A DNA stretch of 64,000 bases. It comes from Deltaproteobacteria bacterium (GTDB lineage: Bacteria; Myxococcota_A; UBA796; CAJQPC01). Each line of letters opens with the position of its first letter. The stretch's first letter is position 1. The stretch spans positions 202,627 through 266,626 of the forward strand of contig JADKFE010000001.1 in NCBI GenBank assembly GCA_016717595.1, given 5' to 3'. A model generated the notes under the pieces. That model made no database searches, was not told the DNA's origin, and saw only the letters and a list, made by a program, of their open reading frames with translations. The position numbers were made by a program, and so were the translations under genes. Of the stretch, positions 31,330 through 39,928 are shown in pieces.

Positions 31330-32460
31330 CTACACCAGCTCCATAAAGGCGCGGTAGAGGTCCATCCAGCCCTCACGCTCCTTCACGACGGCGCGCAGAT
31401 ACTCCTGGAACGCCACGGAGTCTTGCACCGGGTCACGCAGGATGGCACCTGAGACAGACGCGGCGAGATCCGCGGCGCGCAGCTCACCGTCGCCGTAGTA
31501 CCCCGCCATCGCCATGCCGCTCACCAATGACGAGATCATCTCGGCGGTGGAGAGCGTGCCGCTGGGGCTCTTGAGGCGGGTGCGACCGTCTTCAGTGACG
31601 CCCCGGCGCAGCTCGCGGAAGATGGTCACCACGCGCTGAATCTCGGCCAGGGCCGGGGTGGCCGTGGGCAACGCCAGAGCGGTCCCGATGGCGCGCACAC
31701 GCTGGGCGACGATGCGCACCTCCTCCTCGGCGTCTTCAGGCAGAGGCAGGATGACCGTGTTGAATCGCCGGGTGAGCGCGGCGGAGGGCTCGTTCACGCC
31801 GCGGTCGCGGTCGTTGGAGGTGGCGATGAGGTTAAAGCCTTGGCGGGCCTGGACCTCTACGCCAAGCTCAGCCACGGGCAGGGCCTTCTCGGAGAGCGCG
31901 GTGATCAGGCTGTCTTGCACCTCGCTGGGGATGCGGCTCAGCTCCTCAACCCGGGCGATGCGCCCTAGCTGCATGGCGCGCATGATGGGCGAGGGCACGA
32001 TGGCGTCGGGGGTGGGGCCCTCAGCGAGCAGGCGGGCGTAGTTCCAGCCGTACCGAAGCGTGCTCTCGTCGGTGCCCGCGGTGCCCTGCACGATGAGGGT
32101 GGAGTCGCCGCAGATCGCGGCGGCGAGGTGCTCGGAGAGCCAGCTCTTGCCGGTGCCGGGCACCCCCTGGAGCAGCAGCGCGCGGTCGGTGGCCAAGGTG
32201 GCGACGGCGATCTCCACCAGTCGGGTGCGGCCGATGTATTTTGGGCTCACCTCAAAGCCGCCGGGCAGCCGACCGCCGAGAATGTAGGCGCGCACGGCCC
32301 AGGGCGAGAGCGTCCAGCCCGGCGGGCGGGGGCGGTCGTCTAGCCGCGCGAGCACGGCGAGCTCTTCAGCGAAGGACTGCTCGGCGTGGTGGCGCAGGCT
32401 CGTCGCCAGTGGCGCGGCGAAGGAGGCCGCGGTGGAGGGGTTCTCTGAGGGCTGGCTCAC
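31330..32460 (-). CDS. MoxR-type AAA+ ATPase
   Basis: GTG 32460 overlaps the upstream stop (GTGA) and gives 376 residues. Walker A is GVPGTGKSW near residues 99-107. The pre-sensor loop, Walker B (RVEELSRIP) and LIATSNDRDRGVNEPSAALTRRFN (sensor and arginine finger) follow in the MoxR order. A C-terminal helical lid ends in ERLEGWMDLYRAFM-like helices. MoxR ATPases remodel client proteins, usually with a vWA partner that delivers them; the vWA gene lies downstream in the same operon. The longer reading frame starting at 32628 runs antisense-like through DUF5691 and is rejected. Confidence 0.85.
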   Translation of the reverse strand: MSQPSENPSTAASFAAPLATSLRHHAEQSFAEELAVLARLDDRPRPPGWTLSPWAVRAYILGGRLPGGFEVSPKYIGRTRLVEIAVATLATDRALLLQGVPGTGKSWLSEHLAAAICGDSTLIVQGTAGTDESTLRYGWNYARLLAEGPTPDAIVPSPIMRAMQLGRIARVEELSRIPSEVQDSLITALSEKALPVAELGVEVQARQGFNLIATSNDRDRGVNEPSAALTRRFNTVILPLPEDAEEEVRIVAQRVRAIGTALALPTATPALAEIQRVVTIFRELRRGVTEDGRTRLKSPSGTLSTAEMISSLVSGMAMAGYYGDGELRAADLAASVSGAILRDPVQDSVAFQEYLRAVVKEREGWMDLYRAFMELV

Positions 32461-33998
32461 GGGAGCTCCTGGTGCAGCGCGCGGCGCCGCCGGATGGTGT
32501 CCTGAAACTGGATGAGCATCAAGCGCCAGCGGCGCCCGACGAAGCGGTCGGAGAGGCGCACCTCGGCCTCGGGCAACAACGACGCGGGCAGGCCCAAGGC
32601 GGCGTCGTGGAGGTGAAGCTCCCACCACAAGAGGCCGGGCAGCTCGCGGCGGGTCTCAAGCTCGGTGAGGCTCTCTTTGAGCGACATCAACCACAGTCGG
32701 CCCAGGCGCTCGCTCCAGGGCCGGGGCGTCGCCGCCAAGGCCGCCGCGAGCACGTTGGTGTCCTGTGCGGCGTGGGCCTGGATCAGCTCGACGATCAGCG
32801 CCTCAAGCTCGGCGGGCGGCATCACGCGCAGGAGCTCCTCACGCCAATGGGCGGCGCGGCCACGGGACAGCGCCGGGTGGTGCTCGTGCTGGCGCCACCA
32901 GCGCCACAGCGGCAGGGCCCAGCTGCCCTCTTGGTGGTTCAGCGCCGCCCGGCTCAAGCCCTCGGCGGCGGCGAAATCTTCAGGTTTGAGCAGGCTGAGC
33001 AGGCCTTCAGCGCTGAGGTTGTGGCGTTGGGTCCACCGTGACGGCGGCACACAAGCGAGGATCTGCGCCGCCCACCACGCCTGGGGCCCCAAGCCAAGCT
33101 CACCGGGCTCGCTCACGCCGTCGCGGCTGAGCGCCCGGCTGTGCTCATCGGGCGGGACGAGGCGTAGGGTGGCGGCGCCGCTCAAGAGGCGCGCGATGCG
33201 GCCTTGACCGGCGGGTTTGTATCGCAAGAGGTCTTCAGCGCGACCCCGCATCCGCATCCCCAGCCGGGAGTGGGGCATTCGCCACAGACGTTGGGCGGCG
33301 GCGCGGCCCACCTGTGGCGCGCGGTCGTCCAAACACAGCTCCAAGAAGGGCTCATCGGCCATGCTCAGGCCCTCGTCTAAGGCCGCGATCAGCCGCGCGC
33401 GGTGATCCGCCGTCTCTTGGGGCCAGAGATCTTTGAGCAAGCTGAGGCCCATCGCCGGATCGTGGCGGCGGATCGCCCGCAAGGCGTGCAGGCGGGTGTC
33501 CGTGGCCTCCTCAAACAGTCGGCGGCGCAGCTCCTCTAGGTCGGCGTCCTGGGAGCGGCCCCAGGCGAAGCTGGGGTCTTGGGCGGCGAGCCAGCGGCCT
33601 CTCTCGCCCAAGATCGGCGTGAGCAAGGCCCGGCGCTCGGGCTCGGTGACCGAGAGCGCCAGGGGCAACAGCGCCGGGGGCAGCACACGGCCTCGGTCGC
33701 GGGCGCGCTGGCACAGCTCAGGGAGCAGCTCCGCGCCTTGGCCGGCCAGGGCCTCCTCAATGAGCCGCGCCACGCCCGGGGGCAGGGCGGGGGAGGGGTC
33801 GTCTAAGGCGGGGACTGGGCTCGCCGCCGGGGGCAGGGGCGTGAACCCGGCCTTTCGCCACGCGCCCCAGGCCCCGGCGAGGAGCAGGATTCGCCAGGGC
33901 GGGGCCTCCTCACGGGAGACGAGGGCGTCTACGGGGGTGCCGGTCTCCGCGGCGGAGGAGTCGGCGCCGATCAGCGCACGTCGCACAAAGGGGTGCAT
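32457..33998 (-). CDS. DUF5691 family protein
   Basis: ATG 33998 (MHPFVRRALIGAD) gives 513 residues, nearly all predicted helical, with repeating short amphipathic helices separated by Pro and Trp turns (LARLIEEALAGQGAELLPELCQRARD, DLWPQETADHRARLIAAL). This layout resembles a HEAT-like solenoid, consistent with a scaffold role. It has no catalytic motif, signal peptide or membrane span. The start codon overlaps the SWIM gene stop by one base (TGATG), and the stop overlaps the MoxR start by four. Family assignment rests on its position in the recurrent SWIM-DUF5691-MoxR-DUF5682-vWA order as much as on the sequence. Confidence 0.65.
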   Translation of the reverse strand: MHPFVRRALIGADSSAAETGTPVDALVSREEAPPWRILLLAGAWGAWRKAGFTPLPPAASPVPALDDPSPALPPGVARLIEEALAGQGAELLPELCQRARDRGRVLPPALLPLALSVTEPERRALLTPILGERGRWLAAQDPSFAWGRSQDADLEELRRRLFEEATDTRLHALRAIRRHDPAMGLSLLKDLWPQETADHRARLIAALDEGLSMADEPFLELCLDDRAPQVGRAAAQRLWRMPHSRLGMRMRGRAEDLLRYKPAGQGRIARLLSGAATLRLVPPDEHSRALSRDGVSEPGELGLGPQAWWAAQILACVPPSRWTQRHNLSAEGLLSLLKPEDFAAAEGLSRAALNHQEGSWALPLWRWWRQHEHHPALSRGRAAHWREELLRVMPPAELEALIVELIQAHAAQDTNVLAAALAATPRPWSERLGRLWLMSLKESLTELETRRELPGLLWWELHLHDAALGLPASLLPEAEVRLSDRFVGRRWRLMLIQFQDTIRRRRALHQELP

Positions 33999-35305
33999 CA
34001 GCCCCCCACCACGGTCAGGGGCCCGCCCGGGGCCGCGCAGGCCAAGGGGCGAAGGGCCTCGCCGTCCCACTCGCCCATGAGACGCAGAGGGTGACCGCCG
34101 GAGCGCGCGATGAGCGCCCAATGATCGCCCGAGGTCAAGGGCAAGCCCAGCCCGGCGTCATCGGAGACCCGCCACCGGCCGTCGATGCGCGCCGGGGTGA
34201 CGCGCTGCAGGTGCATCGGCTGGCGCTCCAAGAGCGGCTGGGCCCCCCACACCGCCGCCGCGCGCTCTAAGGCGACCTCCACCGACGGGTCACCGTCTGG
34301 CAGATTCAGCACAAACTCTGGCCCCCCCAGGCGCTCCCCCAGGGCCGCGCGCTGAGGCGACGGCGAGGGGTAAAAATGCAGCGCCGCGTGCAGGGCCTCG
34401 CCCACCTGCAGCGGCAGGGGCTCTAAGGCGCGCTGCTCAGGGCAGAAGTGCAGCCAGAGCGCGAAGCGTTGAGTCTCTTGGCCATACAACCACGACCGCC
34501 GCACCTTGAGCGCGCCGCCGGGGGCGGTGTCTGTGGCGGCGCCGAAGAGCAGCCAGCGGTCGAGGACGGCGGGCTCGTCACGAAGGAGATCCGCGGTGCG
34601 TGTGGTCCAGCCGATGAGGCCTCGCAGCTCGTCTTGGGCGGGCTCGGGCAGGCGTGAGATTCGGGAGTACCCCTCGACGATGAGCGCGAGGCGGCCCAGC
34701 TCCAACAGCGCGCGCTCCGGCCAGTCGTCGCTGGCGCCGACGAGCTCGGCCAGGCGGTGAACCCGACCGGTGAGGCCAGCGGCTTGGGCGTCGGAGAGCC
34801 GCGCGGCGAGGCCGGTGAGATCGGCGTCTCCGCTGGTCTCTAAGCTGACGAGGCCGCCCCGGGCGCGGTCGCACAGCCAGAGCTTCAAGGCGTCGAGCCC
34901 CGCGCGCACCTTCTTCTCACGCTCGGCGATTCGGCGCTGGCGGGCCTTCTCATCGACGGGGCGCTCGGCGTCCGCGCCGCGCTGGCGGGCTCTGCGGCGG
35001 CGCTGCCACTCGGTGACGTCTTCAGGCGCCGGGCGCTCCCGGAGCAGGTCTGGGGTCTCGGCGGCGAGGAGCTGCAGCGCGATCAGGTGGTGGCAGGGCC
35101 GCTTGGGGATTGAGCAGCCGCAGCGCCCGGCGCCGTCGGCGAGGTCAACCATCACCCAGAACGGCTCCTCGGCCTGAAAACAGCCCCAGAGGTGCCCTTC
35201 GTCGCGCCCGAGCTGGTCCCACAGCCCCGCCCGGGCCGTGCGACGCGCGGCGACCTGGGTGGAGCGGTCGGGCGCCTGGGCGAGCAGCTCCTCGGGGGTA
35301 GACAT
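33998..35305 (-). CDS. SWIM zinc-finger protein heading the MoxR/vWA operon
   Basis: ATG 35305 has GGAG upstream and gives 435 residues. Residues 60-75 contain the SWIM finger CxCx6CxH (C62-x-C64, C71-x-H73) in AGRCGCSIPKRPCHH. SWIM fingers bind DNA or protein. The rest is helical with an Arg-rich linker (RRRARQRG) and no nuclease or ATPase motif. It is the first gene of the five-gene operon and could be its recognition component. Upstream, a divergent lipoprotein gene starts at 35422, so both probably share the intervening 116 bp as promoter region. Confidence 0.75.
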   Translation of the reverse strand: MSTPEELLAQAPDRSTQVAARRTARAGLWDQLGRDEGHLWGCFQAEEPFWVMVDLADGAGRCGCSIPKRPCHHLIALQLLAAETPDLLRERPAPEDVTEWQRRRRARQRGADAERPVDEKARQRRIAEREKKVRAGLDALKLWLCDRARGGLVSLETSGDADLTGLAARLSDAQAAGLTGRVHRLAELVGASDDWPERALLELGRLALIVEGYSRISRLPEPAQDELRGLIGWTTRTADLLRDEPAVLDRWLLFGAATDTAPGGALKVRRSWLYGQETQRFALWLHFCPEQRALEPLPLQVGEALHAALHFYPSPSPQRAALGERLGGPEFVLNLPDGDPSVEVALERAAAVWGAQPLLERQPMHLQRVTPARIDGRWRVSDDAGLGLPLTSGDHWALIARSGGHPLRLMGEWDGEALRPLACAAPGGPLTVVGG

Positions 35306-35387
35306 CGCGGCTCCGCAGGGACCTCCTGACTTATCCCATCCGAAGAAGACGCGCCGCACAGGGTCGACCGCCCCGCCCACTTCCGGC

Positions 35388-35393
35388 TATGCT
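35388..35393 (+). promoter_or_regulatory. Putative -10 element of the 35422 lipoprotein gene
   Basis: TATGCT within GGCTATGCT lies 28 bases before ATG 35422. No convincing -35 hexamer is seen at the usual distance. The same GG(C/T)TATGCT occurs 26 bases before brxE. Confidence 0.4.
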
Positions 35394-35421
35394 GGGGAAT
35401 CTCCTGTCCCGCAGAGGTCCT

Positions 35422-37359
35422 ATGCGCCGCCGCGTCCTCACTCCACCCAGCGTGCTCCTCGTCTTCGTCGCCCTCACCGCCTGCAAAGGGGGCGACTCGG
35501 AGCTCGTCACCGCCCCTCCCGCCCTGCTCACCCTCGACGCGGAGTGGGTTGAGCTCGGTGAGGTCGCCATCGGCGAGACGGCCACGGGCACCCTCACCCT
35601 ACGCAACGAAGGCGGCGTGACGTTGGGCGTCGGTGAGATCACCGTCGATGACGACGCCAGCGCGGGGTTCACCGTCGGGTGGGAGCTCGCCGACGCCCGC
35701 TGCGAAGGTGACGGCCGCGTGGCCGAGTACGCCGATGAGGTGCGCCTCACCCTCGATCCGGGCTGCGCCTTGCCCATCACCGTGGGCCTCAGCCCCAGCA
35801 ACCGCGGCGAGGTGTACGCGGCGATCAAGATCCCCACCGTGGGCGACACCGCCGACACGCCCACCTTCTGGGCCGACCCGATCCACGCCGTCGAGCAAGG
35901 CTACAGCCACGCCACGGTCTTGGACGGCTACGGTCGCCTGCTCATCTTGGGCGGCCTGCTCGACTTCGCCCCGGTGGCTTTGGGGGATGAGCAGTGGTCG
36001 CGGCTCACCGTGCGTAACCAAGGCGACAGCGCGCTCACCCTCGACGGCTACACCACCATCGGCGACGACTGCGCCGCCTTTGAGATCGGCGAAGGCTTAG
36101 AGGCCGGCGAGCGCATTGAGCCGGGCGAAGAGGCGCTCTTGGACATCGCCTTCACGCCGCTGGAGTACCGCGAGCACGTCTGCGCGCTCACGGTCTTCTC
36201 CGATGATCCCGTCGATGGCACCCAGAGCATCACCCTGCGCGCGCTCTCGACCTGCGCCGTGGCCCAGGCCCCCAGCGTGAAGGTGCTGGGCCCCGAGACG
36301 GGCACCATCGTCACCGCGTCAAAGGGCCTCAACCTCAACCTGCGCGTCACCCACGAGCACCAAGATCCGAGCACGCTCACCTGCCTCATCAAGAGCGCCG
36401 CCGACAACCTCAACACCGTCGCCGCCTGCTCTCCGCCGTCGAGCGAGGCCGCCTTTGAGGTGGCCATCCCCGTGTCCAAGCTCGACGACGGCCCCGACAC
36501 CCTCGTCGTCGAGGTCTACGACCTCTGCGGGCGCATGGCGAGCGCGAGCCTGCCCATCGCCGTCAACAGCGGCGACTCCGACGACGACGACGGCGACGGC
36601 TGGGGCGAGACGAGCGGCGACTGTGACGACAACAACGCCGCGGTGTACCCCTACGCCGCTGAGGACCAAGACGGCCTGGACAACGACTGTGACGGCGGCA
36701 AAGACGACGGCACAGACGCCTGGGATGACGACGAGGACGGCTTCTCTGAAGACGACGGCGACTGTGACGACAACAACAACAAGACCTTCCCCGGCGCGGC
36801 CGAGCCCGCCGATGGTCTAGACAACGACTGCGACGACGAGTCCGACGAGGGCACCTTACGCGCGGACGACGACGAGGACGGCTTCTCTGAAGAGGAGGGC
36901 GACTGCAACGATCTCGACCCCGACGTGGCCCCCGGCGCGCCTGAGCTCTGTGACGGCCTCGATCAAGACTGCGACGACCTCGCCGACAACGACCTCCTCT
37001 GCGGCGTAGACGCGCCGTGGATCCTCGGTGATGTCGATCTCAGCCAGACGGCGTGTGAGCTTGGCGACGAGATCACCGCGACGGCCTGGGCGATCGACCC
37101 CCAAGGCACGGCGATCACCTACGCCTGGAACCTCGCCGCGGGGCTCAGCGCCGACAGCCTGAGCATGTCGAGCCTCACCCTGTCCTGCCCCTCGACCTTG
37201 CCCGCGAGCGCCGGAGATGGGCAGGCCTATGTGATGAGCGTCGTCTCCGCCGACCCCGAAGGTCACCAGAGCTTCGCGTTCGGAGAGGTGATGGTGTGGC
37301 AGACTGGCGCTCTGTACCAGGATGTTGTGCTCTCTGGAGCCGACACCGCCGCGCCCTGA
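35422..37359 (+). CDS. Secreted lipoprotein with beta-sandwich repeats and MopE-like Asp motifs
   Basis: The start ATG 35422 is preceded by AGAGG and gives 645 residues. The signal peptide ends in LTAC, a lipobox. Two to three immunoglobulin-like beta domains (choice-of-anchor type: ELGEVAIGETATGTLTLRNEGG, a second copy with WSRLTVRNQGDSAL) are followed by three Asp-rich calcium motifs of the MopE type, such as SGDCDDNNAAVYP with DGLDNDCDGG. A final beta domain (DVDLSQTACELGDEITATAWAID) ends the protein. MopE-like motifs bind copper or calcium and are common in myxobacterial surface proteins. A second lipoprotein gene follows after seven bases. Confidence 0.75.
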   Translation: MRRRVLTPPSVLLVFVALTACKGGDSELVTAPPALLTLDAEWVELGEVAIGETATGTLTLRNEGGVTLGVGEITVDDDASAGFTVGWELADARCEGDGRVAEYADEVRLTLDPGCALPITVGLSPSNRGEVYAAIKIPTVGDTADTPTFWADPIHAVEQGYSHATVLDGYGRLLILGGLLDFAPVALGDEQWSRLTVRNQGDSALTLDGYTTIGDDCAAFEIGEGLEAGERIEPGEEALLDIAFTPLEYREHVCALTVFSDDPVDGTQSITLRALSTCAVAQAPSVKVLGPETGTIVTASKGLNLNLRVTHEHQDPSTLTCLIKSAADNLNTVAACSPPSSEAAFEVAIPVSKLDDGPDTLVVEVYDLCGRMASASLPIAVNSGDSDDDDGDGWGETSGDCDDNNAAVYPYAAEDQDGLDNDCDGGKDDGTDAWDDDEDGFSEDDGDCDDNNNKTFPGAAEPADGLDNDCDDESDEGTLRADDDEDGFSEEEGDCNDLDPDVAPGAPELCDGLDQDCDDLADNDLLCGVDAPWILGDVDLSQTACELGDEITATAWAIDPQGTAITYAWNLAAGLSADSLSMSSLTLSCPSTLPASAGDGQAYVMSVVSADPEGHQSFAFGEVMVWQTGALYQDVVLSGADTAAP

Positions 37360-37366
37360 GGTGACC

Positions 37367-38269
37367 ATGTCCCGCCCGCTGCCCCTCGCCGCCACCCTCG
37401 CCGCCACCTTCGCCGCCGCCCTGCTGCTCACGGCCTGCGCCGGAGACAAAGGTGCCGACGACGGGGTGCTCAACGACGACTCCGGCGGGGACGGCGACGA
37501 CACCAGCGACAGCGAGGAGCCCGTCGTGCTCAAAGGCGACGGCTTCGGGCTGTACGCCACGACGGGCAAGATGACGGCGTGGCACAACGTCGACTACGTC
37601 ATCGACACCACCGCCGACGCCTCCCAGACGGTCGGCGACGCCACGGCGTTCACGGCCCTGGCCGACTTTGACGGCGACGGTTTAGAGGACCTCTGGCAGA
37701 TCCCCGTCGGGAGCGCGTCGATCACCGTGTACATGGCGAACGGCGCGGGCTGGACGGATCCGCCCGACTTTGAGATCGTGACCGACCTCTCCAAGACGCT
37801 CAACTGGTTCACCGGCGACTTCAACGGCGACGCCTTGGACGACGTCGGCCAGATCAACACCAACAACGGCCGCCTGCTCGTTTACCCCAACGCCGTGGGC
37901 TACTTCGACCCCGACGCCAAGGTGCCCAGCGACGCGCCCTTTGACCTTCGCGCCCAGCTCTTCACCGGGGATCTCGACGGCGACGGCGCCGATGAGCTCG
38001 GCACGGTGCTCGACGGGGTGATCTCGGTGTGGGACATGGACGACGGCGCGCTCGTCGAGCCCGCCTTGATTGAGGTGACCGCGCCGGGCTCGGTGCTCGC
38101 CGCCGTGGCCCTGGACCTAGACGACGACGGCTACGCAGAGCTGGGCATCTGGACGGGGAGCACGCTCACGCTCTACCCCAACCAGGCCGGCGCCGGGTTT
38201 GACCTCAACACGCCCACGTCGATCCTCTTTGGCCAGTCGGGCACCCCCTTCGCGGGCGGCTTCAACTGA
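37367..38269 (+). CDS. FG-GAP/VCBS-repeat lipoprotein
   Basis: This 300-residue protein has a signal peptide ending LLTACAG and an Asp/Ser-rich linker. Repeated DxDxDGxxD units are visible: ADFDGDGLEDLWQI, GDFNGDALDDVGQI, GDLDGDGADELGTV and DLDDDGYAELGI. These are the calcium-binding loops of an FG-GAP beta-propeller such as those in integrin alpha chains. The four to five blades fit one small propeller. It follows the MopE-like lipoprotein by seven bases, with GAGGTG before its ATG. It is probably a surface-exposed binding protein; the ligand is unknown. Confidence 0.8.
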   Translation: MSRPLPLAATLAATFAAALLLTACAGDKGADDGVLNDDSGGDGDDTSDSEEPVVLKGDGFGLYATTGKMTAWHNVDYVIDTTADASQTVGDATAFTALADFDGDGLEDLWQIPVGSASITVYMANGAGWTDPPDFEIVTDLSKTLNWFTGDFNGDALDDVGQINTNNGRLLVYPNAVGYFDPDAKVPSDAPFDLRAQLFTGDLDGDGADELGTVLDGVISVWDMDDGALVEPALIEVTAPGSVLAAVALDLDDDGYAELGIWTGSTLTLYPNQAGAGFDLNTPTSILFGQSGTPFAGGFN

Positions 38270-38271
38270 GC

Positions 38272-38300
38272 GTGTCGCAGACTAAGAATTAATGCGACAC
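38272..38300. terminator. Hairpin between convergent genes
   Basis: GTGTCGCA at 38272-38279 and its exact complement at 38293-38300 flank a 13-base A/T-richer loop. The second arm codes for the last residues of the cytochrome gene on the other strand. Position and shape fit a shared terminator. Confidence 0.5.
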
Positions 38301-38849
38301 CAGCGGCCAGTACGCCTGTAGCGTAAAATCAGGTGAGTTCTCGCCGGTGTGACAGGCGACGCAGGCGGCCTCCGCCACGGGGAGATCGCCATATCCTGCC
38401 GCCTCGGGCTGGCTGAGGTGGTCGCTCCCGGGGCCGTGACAGGACTCACAGCCGAGGTGCTTCAGGTCCGGGGTCTGCTTCAGGTTCACGAAGCCGCCGG
38501 GGTGACCGAAGCCGGTGACGTGACAGGGGATACAGCTCGGGTCGTAGCCCCGCTGGTGCTCGTTCAGCGTGTCCCAGGCCGTGGCGTGGGCGGAGCTGGC
38601 CCACACGGCGGTGGCTTGGGGGTGGCACCCGGCGCAGGCGGCGGCGCCGACATACCGGGCGGTGGCGCGGCTCACGCCGCCGAAGGGGGGCAGGGGAGAC
38701 GCGCCAGGGTGAACCGGGGGCCCGCCGCGGGGATCGTTCACCCAGGCCGTCGCCGTGTTGGCCTCATTGGGGAGGCTCGTCGGGGCCTCGGTCTCCGCGA
38801 TGCGGGCGCAGGCGAAGACGGCCAAGAAGGCGAGGGCGAACGGATTCAC
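38289..38849 (-). CDS. Tetraheme c-type cytochrome (cytochrome c554-like)
   Basis: The 186-residue exported protein carries four CxxCH haem sites: CAGCH (72-76), CIPCH (106-110), CESCH (134-138) and CVACH (163-167). Extra histidines are available as distal ligands. Spacing of about 30 residues resembles the cytochrome c554/multihaem family used in periplasmic electron transfer. The signal peptide is short and Ala-rich. Its start overlaps the stop of the UshA-like gene by four bases (ATGA). Cytochromes of this type next to 5'-nucleotidase-like proteins form a recurrent pair in Deltaproteobacteria, though the electron donor here is unknown. Confidence 0.85.
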   Translation of the reverse strand: MNPFALAFLAVFACARIAETEAPTSLPNEANTATAWVNDPRGGPPVHPGASPLPPFGGVSRATARYVGAAACAGCHPQATAVWASSAHATAWDTLNEHQRGYDPSCIPCHVTGFGHPGGFVNLKQTPDLKHLGCESCHGPGSDHLSQPEAAGYGDLPVAEAACVACHTGENSPDFTLQAYWPLVSH

Positions 38850-39856
38850 TCCGGCGCCGCCTCGCCCCCGAAGGCGAGCTTCTGCGCGGCCTCGATCTCG
38901 TCCCGGGCCTGGGTCACCAGCGCGGCGAGGCGCGGGGAGTCGGGGATCTCGGGGTCGAGGTCGATCTTTCGATCGACGACCAGCTCAACCCCGCCGCCGT
39001 CCTCAGCGGTCAGGCGCAGCTCGCCCAGGCGCATGGTCTGGTTGTGGCTGCGCACCCAGAGCGCCTCCCCCACACGCTCCGGGGCATAAAACGCCTGGTG
39101 CATGTTGGTGTCGATGACCACGTCCAGCTCGGGCACGGCCAAGGCGACCTGTCGGGCGACGTCGGTGGCTTGGTAGGAGAGGAGCACGAGCACGTCTACT
39201 TGAGGGGCCAGCTCACGCAGGGCCTCCACGGCGGGCTCTTGGGGGTAGAGCACCTGATGATCGGGGCTCAGGGTGAGCGTGAACCCTTGGCTGGTGATGC
39301 CGGTGACGCCTACACGGAGGCCGTCACGCTCCAGGATCACCCATCGTTTTGGGCCCGCGGCGCCGGGGGCGGTGACGATGTTCGCCGAGACGGCCCAGTC
39401 GGGGACCTTCTCTAGGCTGAGCAGGCCGGGAAGGTCGTGAACGCCAACGTTCGCCGCGCTGAGCCCCACGGCCTCTAAGGCGCTCACCATCCAGCGGTTC
39501 ATCACCGGCACGTCGGGGCGGGTGAGGCCGTCAAAACCGGAGGGGTCCTCAAGCCAGTAGCCGCCGTGCAGGAGCAGATCTCCTTGGCCGGGGTTCGCCG
39601 CGCGGCTGGCCTGGAGGTAGCTGTCCATGCGGGTGATCGAGCCGCGGGGGCGCGTGGGGCAGCCGCAGGTCTCTAAGCTGCCGCGGTGCTCTCCGGCGTA
39701 AAACAGCACCAGCTCGGCCTGGGCCGTCGAGACCCGGGCCTCGACGGGGCCGCTCACGGCGAGCTCCGCGCCAGAGCTCGGGACGCTGGCGGCGGCGGGC
39801 GGCTGGGGCGCGCGGGTGGCGCAGGCGAAGACGAGGAGCGGGCCGAGGGCGATCAT
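38846..39856 (-). CDS. UshA-like (5'-nucleotidase family) metallophosphoesterase-related lipoprotein
   Basis: ATG 39856 begins a signal sequence ending FACAT, likely a lipoprotein of 336 residues. The N-terminus VLFYAGEHRGSLETCGCPTRPRGSI resembles the variant 5'-nucleotidase subgroup with a CGC motif in place of metal ligands. Later strands (VGLSAANVGVHDL, VGVTGITSQG, VDVLVLLSYQ) follow the calcineurin-like fold. The canonical GNHD is replaced here by NVGVHD, so catalysis may be lost or altered. It is translationally coupled to the tetraheme cytochrome, suggesting a redox or sulfur role by analogy with SoxB-like relatives. A TATAGT seven bases upstream marks a possible leaderless start. Confidence 0.7.
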   Translation of the reverse strand: MIALGPLLVFACATRAPQPPAAASVPSSGAELAVSGPVEARVSTAQAELVLFYAGEHRGSLETCGCPTRPRGSITRMDSYLQASRAANPGQGDLLLHGGYWLEDPSGFDGLTRPDVPVMNRWMVSALEAVGLSAANVGVHDLPGLLSLEKVPDWAVSANIVTAPGAAGPKRWVILERDGLRVGVTGITSQGFTLTLSPDHQVLYPQEPAVEALRELAPQVDVLVLLSYQATDVARQVALAVPELDVVIDTNMHQAFYAPERVGEALWVRSHNQTMRLGELRLTAEDGGGVELVVDRKIDLDPEIPDSPRLAALVTQARDEIEAAQKLAFGGEAAPE

Positions 39857-39928
39857 GCCCAGCACTATAGCCCCGGCGTGGGCCGCTTCGGTAGCGGTGA
39901 GCGCGCCACGAAGGATAGGGGAGGGCCG

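Noticed and set aside
32461..32628. Extended start of the MoxR gene
   Set aside because: The extra residues run antisense-like through DUF5691. The GTGA overlap at 32460 is the better start.
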